Below, one piece after another: positions 38,766 to 52,464 of a stretch of DNA of 64,000 nt; positions within the stretch are counted from its first letter, which is position 1, and each line of letters starts with the position of its first letter. This DNA is from Canna indica (taxonomy: Eukaryota; Streptophyta; Magnoliopsida; Zingiberales; Cannaceae). The position numbers were made by a program, and so were the translations under genes. The notes beneath the pieces are model-generated. The model saw nothing but the letters and a program-made list of their open reading frames with translations, ran no database searches and was not told the DNA's origin. The stretch spans positions 46,784,501 through 46,848,500 of the forward strand of contig CP136890.1 of assembly GCA_034359265.1 (NCBI GenBank), read 5' to 3'.

Positions 38766-41700
38766 TGCACGATTTTTCGAACAGAATGCTGAACGAAGCC
38801 TACTGGTTGAACTTTCGGGTATCGACTCGAAACGACCAGAAATCTGAGTCCCGGGCGACTCCAGATCATTCACTGTGATGGGAGAAGTTGTTAATCGAGT
38901 TATTTTTGACCGACTAATGCAAAGAATTACACGCTTTTTCGAACAGAATGCTGAAAGAAGCCTACTGATTGAATTTTCGGGTATCGACACGAAAAGACCA
39001 GAAATCTGAGTCCCGGGCGACTCCAGATCATTCACTGTGATGGGAGATGTTGTTAATCGAGTTATTTTTGATCGACTAATGCAAAGAATTGTCAGATTTT
39101 TCGAATAGAATCTTGAACGAAGCCTACTGGTTGAACTTTCGGGTATCGACTCGAAACGACCAGAAATCTGAGTCCCGGCCGACTCCAGATCATTCACTGT
39201 GATGGGAGAAGTTGTTAATCGAGTTATTTTTGACCGACTAATGCAAAGAATTACACGCTTTTTCGAACAGAATGCTGAAAGAAGCCTACTGATTGAATTT
39301 TCGGGTATCGACACGAAAAGACCAGAAATCTGAGTCCCGGGCGACTCCAGATCATTCACTGTGATGGGAGAAGTTGTTAATCGAGTTATTTTTGACCGAC
39401 TAATGCAAAGAATTACACGCTTTTCGAACAGAATGCTGAACGAAGCCTACTGATTGAACTTTCGGGTATCGACTCGAAACGACCAGAAATCTGAGTCCCG
39501 GGCGACTCCAGATCATTCACTGTGATGGGAGAAGTTGTTAATCGAGTTATTTTTGACCGACTAATGCAAAGAATTACACGTTTTTTCGAACAGAATGCTG
39601 AAAGAAGCCTACTGATTGAATTTTCGGGTATCGACTCGAAAAGACCAGAAATCTGAGTCCCGGGCGACTCCAGATCATTCACTGTGATGGGAGAAGTTGT
39701 TAATCGATCTATTTTTGACAGACTAATGCAAAGAATTGCAAGATTTTTCGAATAGAATATTGAACGAAGCCGACTGATTGAACTTTGGGGTATTGGCTCG
39801 AATCGCCCAGCAATTTGAGTCCCGAGCGACTCCAGAACATTCACTGTGATGGGAGAAGTTGTTAATCGAGTTATTTTTGATAGACTAATGCAAAGAATTG
39901 CACGATTTTTCGAACAGAATGTTGAACGAAGCCTACTGGTTGAACTTTCGGGTATCGACTCGAAACGACCAGAAATCTGAGTCCCGGGCGACTCCAGATC
40001 ATTCACTGTGATGGGAGAAGTTGTTAATCGAGTTATTTTTGACCGACTAATGCAAAGAATTACACGCTTTTTCGAACAGAATGCTGAAAGAAGCCTACTG
40101 ATTGAATTTTCGGGTATCGACACGAAAAGACCAGAAATCTGAGTCCCGGGCGACTCCAGATCATTCACTGTGATGGGAGATGTTGTTAATCGAGTTATTT
40201 TTGATCGACTAATGCAAAGAATTGTCAGATTTTTCGAATAGAATCTTGAACGAAGCCTACTGGTTGAACTTTCGGGTATCGACTCGAAACGACCAGAAAT
40301 CTGAGTCCCGGCCGACTCCAGATCATTCACTGTGATGGGAGAAGTTGTTAATCGAGTTATTTTTGACCGACTAATGCAAAGAATTACACGCTTTTTCGAA
40401 CAGAATGCTGAAAGAAGCCTACTGATTGAATTTTCGGGTATCGACACGAAAAGACCAGAAATCTGAGTCCCGGGCGACTCCAGATCATTCACTGTGATGG
40501 GAGAAGTTGTTAATCGAGTTATTTTTGACCGACTAATGCAAAGAATTACACGCTTTTCGAACAGAATGCTGAACGAAGCCTACTGATTGAACTTTCGGGT
40601 ATCGACTCGAAACGACCAGAAATCTGAGTCCCGGGCGACTCCAGATCATTCACTGTGATGGGAGAAGTTGTTAATCGAGTTATTTTTGACCGACTAATGC
40701 AAAGAATTACACGTTTTTTCGAACAGAATGCTGAAAGAAGCCTACTGATTGAATTTTCGGGTATCGACTCGAAAAGACCAGAAATCTGAGTCCCGGGCGA
40801 CTCCAGATCATTCACTGTGATGGGAGAAGTTGTTAATCGATCTATTTTTGACAGACTAATGCAAAGAATTGCAAGATTTTTCGAATAGAATATTGAACGA
40901 AGCCGACTGATTGAACTTTGGGGTATTGGCTCGAATCGCCCAGCAATTTGAGTCCCGAGCGACTCCAGAACATTCACTGTGATGGGAGAAGTTGTTAATC
41001 GAGTTATTTTTGATAGACTAATGCAAAGAATTGCACGATTTTTCGAACAGAATGTTGAACGAAGCCTACTGGTTGAACTTTCGGGTATCGACTCGAAACG
41101 ACCAGAAATCTGAGTCCCGGGCGACTCCAGATCATTCACTGTGATGGGAGAAGTTGTTAATCGAGTTATTTTTGACCGACTAATGCAAAGAATTACACGC
41201 TTTTTCGAACAGAATGCTGAAAGAAGCCTACTGATTGAATTTTCGGGTATCGACACGAAAAGACCAGAAATCTGAGTCCCGGGCGACTCCAGATCATTCA
41301 CTGTGATGGGAGATGTTGTTAATCGAGTTATTTTTGATCGACTAATGCAAAGAATTGTCAGATTTTTCGAATAGAATCTTGAACGAAGCCTACTGGTTGA
41401 ACTTTCGGGTATCGACTCGAAACGACCAGAAATCTGAGTCCCGGCCGACTCCAGATCATTCACTGTGATGGGAGAAGTTGTTAATCGAGTTATTTTTGAC
41501 CGACTAATGCAAAGAATTACACGCTTTTTCGAACAGAATGCTGAAAGAAGCCTACTGATTGAATTTTCGGGTATCGACACGAAAAGACCAGAAATCTGAG
41601 TCCCGGGCGACTCCAGATCATTCACTGTGATGGGAGAAGTTGTTAATCGAGTTATTTTTGACCGACTAATGCAAAGAATTACACGCTTTTCGAACAGAAT

Positions 41701-43890
41701 GCTGAACGAAGCCTACTGATTGAACTTTCGGGTATCGACTCGAAACGACCAGAAATCTGAGTCCCGGGCGACTCCAGATCATTCACTGTGATGGGAGAAG
41801 TTGTTAATCGAGTTATTTTTGACCGACTAATGCAAAGAATTACACGTTTTTTCGAACAGAATGCTGAAAGAAGCCTACTGATTGAATTTTCGGGTATCGA
41901 CTCGAAAAGACCAGAAATCTGAGTCCCGGGCGACTCCAGATCATTCACTGTGATGGGAGAAGTTGTTAATCGATCTATTTTTGACAGACTAATGCAAAGA
42001 ATTGCAAGATTTTTCGAATAGAATATTGAACGAAGCCGACTGATTGAACTTTGGGGTATTGGCTCGAATCGCCCAGCAATTTGAGTCCCGAGCGACTCCA
42101 GAACATTCACTGTGATGGGAGAAGTTGTTAATCGAGTTATTTTTGATAGACTAATGCAAAGAATTGCACGATTTTTCGAACAGAATGCTGAACGAAGCCT
42201 ACTGGTTGAACTTTCGGGTATCGACTCGAAACGACCAGAAATCTGAGTCCCGGGCGACTCCAGATCATTCACTGTGATGGGAGAAGTTGTTAATCGAGTT
42301 ATTTTTGACCGACTAATGCAAAGAATTACACGCTTTTTCGAACAGAATGCTGAAAGAAGCCTACTGATTGAATTTTCGGGTATCGACACGAAAAGACCAG
42401 AAATCTGAGTCCCGGGCGACTCCAGATCATTCACTGTGATGGGAGATGTTGTTAATCGAGTTATTTTTGATCGACTAATGCAAAGAATTGTCAGATTTTT
42501 CGAATAGAATCTTGAACGAAGCCTACTGGTTGAACTTTCGGGTATCGACTCGAAACGACCAGAAATCTGAGTCCCGGCCGACTCCAGATCATTCACTGTG
42601 ATGGGAGAAGTTGTTAATCGAGTTATTTTTGACCGACTAATGCAAAGAATTACAAGCTTTTTCGAACAGAATGCTGAAAGAAGCCTACTGATTGAATTTT
42701 CGGGTATCGACACGAAAAGACCAGAAATCTGAGTCCCGGGCGACTCCAGATCATTCACTGTGATGGGAGAAGTTGTTAATCGAGTTATTTTTGACCGACT
42801 AATGCAAAGAATTACACGCTTTTCGAACAGAATGCTGAACGAAGCCTACTGATTGAACTTTCGGGTATCGACTCGAAACGACCAGAAATCTGAGTCCCGG
42901 GCGACTCCAGATCATTCACTGTGATGGGAGAAGTTGTTAATCGAGTTATTTTTGACCGACTAATGCAAAGAATTACACGTTTTTTCGAACAGAATGCTGA
43001 AAGAAGCCTACTGATTGAATTTTCGGGTATCGACTCGAAAAGACCAGAAATCTGAGTCCCGGGCGACTCCAGATCATTCACTGTGATGGGAGAAGTTGTT
43101 AATCGATCTATTTTTGACAGACTAATGCAAAGAATTGCAAGATTTTTCGAATAGAATATTGAACGAAGCCGACTGATTGAACTTTGGGGTATTGGCTCGA
43201 ATCGCCCAGCAATTTGAGTCCCGAGCGACTCCAGAACATTCACTGTGATGGGAGAAGTTGTTAATCGAGTTATTTTTGATAGACTAATGCAAAGAATTGC
43301 ACGATTTTTCGAACAGAATGCTGAACGAAGCCTACTGGTTGAACTTTCGGGTATCGACTCGAAACGACCAGAAATCTGAGTCCCGGGCGACTCCAGATCA
43401 TTCACTGTGATGGGAGAAGTTGTTAATCGAGTTATTTTTGACCGACTAATGCAAAGAATTAGACGCTTTTTCGAACAGAATGCTGAAAGAAGCCTACTGA
43501 TTGAATTTTCGGGTATCGACACGAAAAGACCAGAAATCTGAGTCCCGGGCGACTCCAGATCATTCACTGTGATGGTAGATGTTGTTAATCGAGTTATTTT
43601 TGATCGACTAATGCAAAGAATTGTCAGATTTTTCGAATAGAATCTTGAACGAAGCCTACTGGTTGAACTTTCGGGTATCGACTCGAAACGACCAGAAATC
43701 TGAGTCCCGGCCGACTCCAGATCATTCACTGTGATGGGAGAAGTTGTTAATCGAGTTATTTTTGACAGACTAATGCAAAGAATTACATGCTTTTTCAAAC
43801 AGAATGCTGAAAGAAGCCTACTGATTGAATTTTCGGGTATCGACACGAAAAGACCAGAAATCTGAGTCCCGGGCGACACCAGATCATTCA
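38443..43890 (+). repeat. 1133 bp 7-monomer HOR, about 4.8 tandem copies
   Basis: ACACGTTTTTTCG lies at 38443, 39576, 40709, 41842 and 42975, exactly 1133 bp apart each time. Six monomers are 162 bp and one is 161 bp. Copies 2 to 5 carry TTAATCGATCTATTTTTG, which creates an ATCGAT site at about 39704, 40837, 41970 and 43103. Copy 1 has TTAATCAAG there instead. Copies are nearly identical. For example, GAACAGAATGTTGAACG is shared only by copies 2 and 3. This is the cleanest HOR in the window. Confidence 0.92.
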
Positions 43891-46800
43891 CTGTGATGGG
43901 AGATGTTGTTAATCGAGTTATTTTTGACCGACTAATGCAAAGAATTACACGCTTTTCGAACAGAATGCTGAACGAAGCCTACTGATTGAACTTTCGGGTA
44001 TCGACTCGAAACGACCAGAAATCTGAGTCCCGGGCGACTCCAGAACATTCACTGTGATGGGAGAAGTTGTTAATCGAGTTATTTTTGACCGACTAATGCA
44101 AAGAATTACACGCTTTTCGAATAGAATGCTGAACGAAGCCTACTGATTGAATTTTCGGGTATCGACACGAAAAGACCAGAAATCTGAGTCCCGGGCGACT
44201 CCAGATCATTCACTGTGATGGGAGAAGTTGTTAATCGAGATATTTTAGACCGACTAATGCAAAGAATTACACGCTTTTTCGAACAGAATGCTGAACGAAG
44301 CCTACTGATTGAACTTTCGGGTATCGACTCGAAACGACGAGAAATCTGAGTCCCGGGCGACTCCAGATCATTCACTGTGATGGGAGAAGTTGTTAATCGA
44401 GTTATTTTTGACCGACTAATGCAAAGAATTACACGCTTTTTCGAACAGAATGCTGAAAGAAGCCTACTGATTGAATTTTCGGGTATCGACTCGATAAGAC
44501 CAGAAATCTGAGTCCCGGGCGACACCAGATCATTCACTGTGATGGGAGATGTTGTTAATCGAGTTATTTTTGACCGACTAATGCAAAGAATTACACGCTT
44601 TTCGAACAGAATGCTGAACGAAGCCTACTGATTGAACTTTCGGGTATCGACTCGAAACGACCAGAAATCTGAGTCCCGGGCGACTCCAGAACATTCACTG
44701 TGATGGGAGAAGTTGTTAATCGAGTTATTTTTGACCGACTAATGCAAAGAATTACACGCTTTTCGAACAGAATGCTGAACGAAGCCTACTGATTGAATTT
44801 TCGGGTATCGACACGAAAAGACCAGAAATCTGAGTCCCGGGCGACTCCAGATCATTCACTGTGATGGGAGAAGTTGTTAATCGAGATATTTTTGACCGGC
44901 TAATGCAAAGAATTACACGCTTTTTCGAACAGAATGCTGAACGAAGCCTACTGATTGAACTTTCGGGTATCGACTCGAAACGACGAGAAATCTGAGTCCC
45001 GGGCGACTCCAGATCATTCACTGTGATGGGAGAAGTTGTTAATCGAGTTATTTTTGACCGACTAATGCAAAGAATTACACGCTTTTTCGAACAGAATGCT
45101 GAAAGAAGCCTACTGATTGAATTTTCGGGTATCGACTCGATAAGACCAGAAATCTGAGTCCCGGGCGACACCAGATCATTCACTGTGATGGGAGATGTTG
45201 TTAATCGAGTTATTTTTGACCGACTAATGCAAAGAATTACACGCTTTTTCGAACAGAATGCTGAAAGAAGCCTACTGATTGAATTTTCGAGTATCGACTC
45301 GATAAGACCAGAAATCTGAGTCCCGGGCGACACCAGATCATTCACTGTGAAGGGAGAAGTTGTTAATCGAGTTATTTTTGACCGACTAATGCAAAGAATT
45401 ACACGCTTTTTCGAACAGAATGCTGAAAGAAGCCTACTGATTGAATTTTCGGGTATCGACTCGATAAGACCAGAAATCTGAGACCCGGGCGACTCCAGAT
45501 CATTCACTGTGATGGGAGAAGTTGTTAATCGAGTTATTTTTGACCGACTAATGCAAAGAATTACACGCTTTTTCGAACAGAATGCTGAAAGAAGCCTACT
45601 GATTGAATTTTCGGGTATCGACTCGATAAGACCAGAAATCTGAGTCCCGGGCGACACCAGATCATTCACTGTGATGGGAGATGTTGTTAATCGAGTTATT
45701 TTTGACCGACTAATGCAAAGAATTACACGCTTTTCGAACAGAATGCTGAACGAAGCCTACTGATTGAACTTTCGGGTATCGACTCGAAACGACCAGAAAT
45801 CTGAGTCCCGGGCGACTCCAGAACATTCACTGTGATGGGAGAAGTTGTTAATCGAGTTATTTTTGACAGACTAATGCAAAGAATTGCACGATTTTTCGAA
45901 CAGAATGCTGAACGAAGCCTACTGGTTGAACTTTCGGGTATCTTCTCGAAACGACCAGAAATCTGAGTCCCGGGCGACTCCAGATCATTCACTGTGATGG
46001 GAGAAGTTGTTAATCGAGTTATTTTTGACCGACTAATGCAAAGAATTACACGTTTTTTCGAACAGAATGCTGAAAGAAGCCTACTGATTGAATTTTCGGG
46101 TATCGACTCGAAAAGACCAGAAATCTGAGTCCCGGGCGACTCCAGATCATTCACTGTGATGGGAGAAGTTGTTAATCGATCTATTTTTGACAGACTAATG
46201 CAAAGAATTGCAAGATTTTTCGAATAGAATATTGAACGAAGCCGACTGATTGAACTTTGGGGTATTGGCTCGAATCGCCCAGCAATTTGAGTCCCGAGCG
46301 ACTCCAGAACATTCACTGTGATGGGAGAAGTTGTTAATCGAGTTATTTTTGATAGACTAATGCAAAGAATTGCACGATTTTTCGAACAGAATGCTGAACG
46401 AAGCCTACTGGTTGAACTTTCGGGTATCGACTCGAAACGACCAGAAATCTGAGTCCCGGGCGACTCCAGATCATTCACTGTGATGGGAGAAGTTGTTAAT
46501 CGAGTTATTTTTGACCGACTAATGCAAAGAATTAGACGCTTTTTCGAACAGAATGCTGAAAGAAGCCTACTGATTGAATTTTCGGGTATCGACACGAAAA
46601 GACCAGAAATCTGAGTCCCGGGCGACTCCAGATCATTCACTGTGATGGTAGATGTTGTTAATCGAGTTATTTTTGATCGACTAATGCAAAGAATTGTCAG
46701 ATTTTTCGAATAGAATCTTGAACGAAGCCTACTGGTTGAACTTTCGGGTATCGACTCGAAACGACCAGAAATCTGAGTCCCGGCCGACTCCAGATCATTC

Positions 46801-49800
46801 ACTGTGATGGGAGAAGTTGTTAATCGAGTTATTTTTGACAGACTAATGCAAAGAATTACATGCTTTTTCGAACAGAATGCTGAAAGAAGCCTACTGATTG
46901 AATTTTCGGGTATCGACACGAAAAGACCAGAAATCTGAGTCCCGGGCGACACCAGATCATTCACTGTGATGGGAGATGTTGTTAATCGAGTTATTTTTGA
47001 CCGACTAATGCAAAGAATTACACGCTTTTCGAACAGAATGCTGAACGAAGCCTACTGATTGAACTTTCGGGTATCGACTCGAAACGACCAGAAATCTGAG
47101 TCCCGGGCGACTCCAGAACATTCACTGTGATGGGAGAAGTTGTTAATCGAGTTATTTTTGACCGACTAATGCAAAGAATTACACGCTTTTCGAACAGAAT
47201 GCTGAACGAAGCCTACTGATTGAATTTTCGGGTATCGACACGAAAAGACCAGAAATCTGAGTCCCGGGCGACTCCAGATCATTCACTGTGATGGGAGAAG
47301 TTGTTAATCGAGATATTTTAGACCGACTAATGCAAAGAATTACACGCTTTTTCGAACAGAATGCTGAACGAAGCCTACTGATTGAACTTTCGGGTATCGA
47401 CTCGAAACGACGAGAAATCTGAGTCCCGGGCGACTCCAGATCATTCACTGTGATGGGAGAAGTTGTTAATCGAGTTATTTTTGACCGACTAATGCAAAGA
47501 ATTACACGCTTTTTCGAACAGAATGCTGAAAGAAGCCTACTGATTGAATTTTCGGGTATCGACTCGATAAGACCAGAAATCTGAGTCCCGGGCGACACCA
47601 GATCATTCACTGTGATGGGAGATGTTGTTAATCGAGTTATTTTTGACCGACTAATGCAAAGAATTACACGCTTTTTCGAACAGAATGCTGAAAGAAGCCT
47701 ACTGATTGAATTTTCGAGTATCGACTCGATAAGACCAGAAATCTGAGTCCCGGGCGACACCAGATCATTCACTGTGAAGGGAGAAGTTGTTAATCGAGTT
47801 ATTTTTGACCGACTAATGCAAAGAATTACACGCTTTTTCGAACAGAATGCTGAAAGAAGCCTACTGATTGAATTTTCGGGTATCGACTCGATAAGACCAG
47901 AAATCTGAGACCCGGGCGACTCCAGATCATTCACTGTGATGGGAGAAGTTGTTAATCGAGTTATTTTTGACCGACTAATGCAAAGAATTACACGCTTTTT
48001 CGAACAGAATGCTGAAAGAAGCCTACTGATTGAATTTTCGGGTATCGACTCGATAAGACCAGAAATCTGAGTCCCGGGCGACACCAGATCATTCACTGTG
48101 ATGGGAGATGTTGTTAATCGAGTTATTTTTGACCGACTAATGCAAAGAATTACACGCTTTTCGAACAGAATGCTGAACGAAGCCTACTGATTGAACTTTC
48201 GGGTATCGACTCGAAACGACCAGAAATCTGAGTCCCGGGCGACTCCAGAACATTCACTGTGATGGGAGAAGTTGTTAATCGAGTTATTTTTGACAGACTA
48301 ATGCAAAGAATTGCACGATTTTTCGAACAGAATGCTGAACGAAGCCTACTGGTTGAACTTTCGGGTATCTTCTCGAAACGACCAGAAATCTGAGTCCCGG
48401 GCGACTCCAGATCATTCACTGTGATGGGAGAAGTTGTTAATCGAGTTATTTTTGACCGACTAATGCAAAGAATTACACGTTTTTTCGAACAGAATGCTGA
48501 AAGAAGCCTACTGATTGAATTTTCGGGTATCGACTCGAAAAGACCAGAAATCTGAGTCCCGGGCGACTCCAGATCATTCACTGTGATGGGAGAAGTTGTT
48601 AATCGATCTATTTTTGACAGACTAATGCAAAGAATTGCAAGATTTTTCGAATAGAATATTGAACGAAGCCGACTGATTGAACTTTGGGGTATTGGCTCGA
48701 ATCGCCCAGCAATTTGAGTCCCGAGCGACTCCAGAACATTCACTGTGATGGGAGAAGTTGTTAATCGAGTTATTTTTGATAGACTAATGCAAAGAATTGC
48801 ACGATTTTTCGAACAGAATGCTGAACGAAGCCTACTGGTTGAACTTTCGGGTATCGACTCGAAACGACCAGAAATCTGAGTCCCGGGCGACTCCAGATCA
48901 TTCACTGTGATGGGAGAAGTTGTTAATCGAGTTATTTTTGACCGACTAATGCAAAGAATTAGACGCTTTTTCGAACAGAATGCTGAAAGAAGCCTACTGA
49001 TTGAATTTTCGGGTATCGACACGAAAAGACCAGAAATTTGAGTCCCGGGCGACTCCAGATCATTCACTGTGATGGTAGATGTTGTTAATCGAGTTATTTT
49101 TGATCGACTAATGCAAAGAATTGTCAGATTTTTCGAATAGAATCTTGAACGAAGCCTACTGGTTGAACTTTCGGGTATCGACTCGAAACGACCAGAAATC
49201 TGAGTCCCGGCCGACTCCAGATCATTCACTGTGATGGGAGAAGTTGTTAATCGAGTTATTTTTGACAGACTAATGCAAAGAATTACATGCTTTTTCGAAC
49301 AGAATGCTGAAAGAAGCCTACTGATTGAATTTTCGGGTATCGACACGAAAAGACCAGAAATCTGAGTCCCGGGCGACACCAGATCATTCACTGTGATGGG
49401 AGATGTTGTTAATCGAGTTATTTTTGACCGACTAATGCAAAGAATTACACGCTTTTCGAACAGAATGCTGAACGAAGCCTACTGATTGAACTTTCGGGTA
49501 TCGACTCGAAACGACCAGAAATCTGAGTCCCGGGCGACTCCAGAACATTCACTGTGATGGGAGAAGTTGTTAATCGAGTTATTTTTGACCGACTAATGCA
49601 AAGAATTACACGCTTTTCGAACAGAATGCTGAACGAAGCCTACTGATTGAATTTTCGGGTATCGACACGAAAAGACCAGAAATCTGAGTCCCGGGCGACT
49701 CCAGATCATTCACTGTGATGGGAGAAGTTGTTAATCGAGATATTTTAGACCGACTAATGCAAAGAATTACACGCTTTTTCGAACAGAATGCTGAACGAAG

Positions 49801-52464
49801 CCTACTGAATGAACTTTCGGGTATCGACTCGAAACGACGAGAAATCTGAGTCCCGGGCGACTCCAGATCATTCACTGTGATGGGAGAAGTTGTTAATCGA
49901 GTTATTTTTGACCGACTAATGCAAAGAATTACACGCTTTTTCGAACAGAATGCTGAAAGAAGCCTACTGATTGAATTTTCGGGTATCGACTCGATAAGAC
50001 CAGAAATCTGAGTCCCGGGCGACACCAGATCATTCACTGTGATGGGAGATGTTGTTAATCGAGTTATTTTTGACCGACTAATGCAAAGAATTACACGCTT
50101 TTCGAACAGAATGCTGAACGAAGCCTACTGATTGAACTTTCGGGTATCGACTCGAAACGACCAGAAATCTGAGTCCCGGGCGACTCCAGAACATTCACTG
50201 TGATGGGAGAAGTTGTTAATCGAGTTATTTTTGACCGACTAATGCAAAGAATTACACGCTTTTCGAACAGAATGCTGAACGAAGCCTACTGATTGAATTT
50301 TCGGGTATCGACACGAAAAGACCAGAAATCTGAGTCCCGGGCGACTCCAGATCATTCACTGTGATGGGAGAAGTTGTTAATCGAGATATTTTTGACCGAC
50401 TAATGCAAAGAATTACACGCTTTTTCGAACAGAATGCTGAACGAAGCCTACTGATTGAACTTTCGGGTATCGACTCGAAACGACGAGAAATCTGAGTCCC
50501 GGGCGACTCCAGATCATTCACTGTGATGGGAGAAGTTGTTAATCGAGTTATTTTTGACCGACTAATGCAAAGAATTACACGCTTTTTCGAACAGAATGCT
50601 GAAAGAAGCCTACTGATTGAATTTTCGGGTATCGACTCGATAAGACCAGAAATCTGAGTCCCGGGCGACACCAGATCATTCACTGTGATGGGAGATGTTG
50701 TTAATCGAGTTATTTTTGACCGACTAATGCAAAGAATTACACGCTTTTTCGAACAGAATGCTGAAAGAAGCCTACTGATTGAATTTTCGAGTATCGACTC
50801 GATAAGACCAGAAATCTGAGTCCCGGGCGACACCAGATCATTCACTGTGAAGGGAGAAGTTGTTAATCGAGTTATTTTTGACCGACTAATGCAAAGAATT
50901 ACACGCTTTTTCGAACAGAATGCTGAAAGAAGCCTACTGATTGAATTTTCGGGTATCGACTCGATAAGACCAGAAATCTGAGACCCGGGCGACTCCAGAT
51001 CATTCACTGTGATGGGAGAAGTTGTTAATCGAGTTATTTTTGACCGACTAATGCAAAGAATTACACGCTTTTTCGAACAGAATGCTGAAAGAAGCCTACT
51101 GATTGAATTTTCGGGTATCGACTCGATAAGACCAGAAATCTGAGTCCCGGGCGACACCAGATCATTCACTGTGATGGGAGATGTTGTTAATCGAGTTATT
51201 TTTGACCGACTAATGCAAAGAATTACACGCTTTTCGAACAGAATGCTGAACGAAGCCTACTGATTGAACTTTCGGGTATCGACTCGAAACGACCAGAAAT
51301 CTGAGTCCCGGGCGACTCCAGAACATTCACTGTGATGGGAGAAGTTGTTAATCGAGTTATTTTTGACAGACTAATGCAAAGAATTGCACGATTTTTCGAA
51401 CAGAATGCTGAACGAAGCCTACTGGTTGAACTTTCGGGTATCTTCTCGAAACGACCAGAAATCTGAGTCCCGGGCGACTCCAGATCATTCACTGTGATGG
51501 GAGAAGTTGTTAATCGAGTTATTTTTGACCGACTAATGCAAAGAATTACACGCTTTTTCGAACAGAATGCTGAAAGAAGCCTACTGATTGAATTTTCGGG
51601 TATCGACACGAAAAGACCAGAAATCTGAGTCCCGGGCGACTCCAGATCATTCACTGTGATGGGAGATGTTGTTAATCGAGTTATTTTTGATCGACTAATG
51701 CAAAGAATTGTCAGATTTTTCGAATAGAATCTTGAACGAAGCCTACTGGTTGAACTTTCGGGTATCGACTCGAAACGACCAGAAATCTGAGTCCCGGCCG
51801 ACTCCAGATCATTCACTGTGATGGGAGAAGTTGTTAATCGAGTTATTTTTGACCGACTAATGCAAAGAATTACACGCTTTTTCGAACAGAATGCTGAAAG
51901 AAGCCTACTGATTGAATTTTCGGGTATCGACACGAAAAGACCAGAAATCTGAGTCCCGGGCGACTCCAGATCATTCACTGTGATGGGAGATGTTGTTAAT
52001 CGAGTTATTTTTGATCGACTAATGCAAAGAATTGTCAGATTTTTCGAATAGAATCTTGAACGAAGCCTACTGGTTGAACTTTCGGGTATCGACTCGAAAC
52101 GACCAGAAATCTGAGTCCCGGCCGACTCCAGATCATTCACTGTGATGGGAGAAGTTGTTAATCGAGTTATTTTTGACCGACTAATGCAAAGAATTACACG
52201 CTTTTTCGAACAGAATGCTGAAAGAAGCCTACTGATTGAATTTTCGGGTATCGACACGAAAAGACCAGAAATCTGAGTCCCGGGCGACTCCAGATCATTC
52301 ACTGTGATGGGAGAAGTTGTTAATCGAGTTATTTTTGACCGACTAATGCAAAGAATTACACGCTTTTTCGAACAGAATGCTGAAAGAAGCCTACTGATTG
52401 AATTTTCGGGTATCGACTCGATAAGACCAGAAATCTGAGTCCCGGGCGACACCAGATCATTCAC
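43891..52464 (+). repeat. 2427 bp 15-monomer HOR with 646 bp module (5500 bp super-period)
   Basis: Equivalent points lie at 44752, 47179 and 50252, with steps of 2427 and 3073 bp. The second step is longer by 646 bp, four monomers. The extra 646 bp at 49606-50251 matches 44106-44751. The order is thus module, unit, unit, module, unit, which gives a 5500 bp period from 44106 to 49606. Diagnostic variants are GGTATCTTCTCG (about 45941, 48368 and 51438), TCACTGTGAAGGGAG, CTGAGACCCGGG and ATTAGACGC. The third unit loses the pattern after about 51500, where 324 bp dimers take over. Confidence 0.88.
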
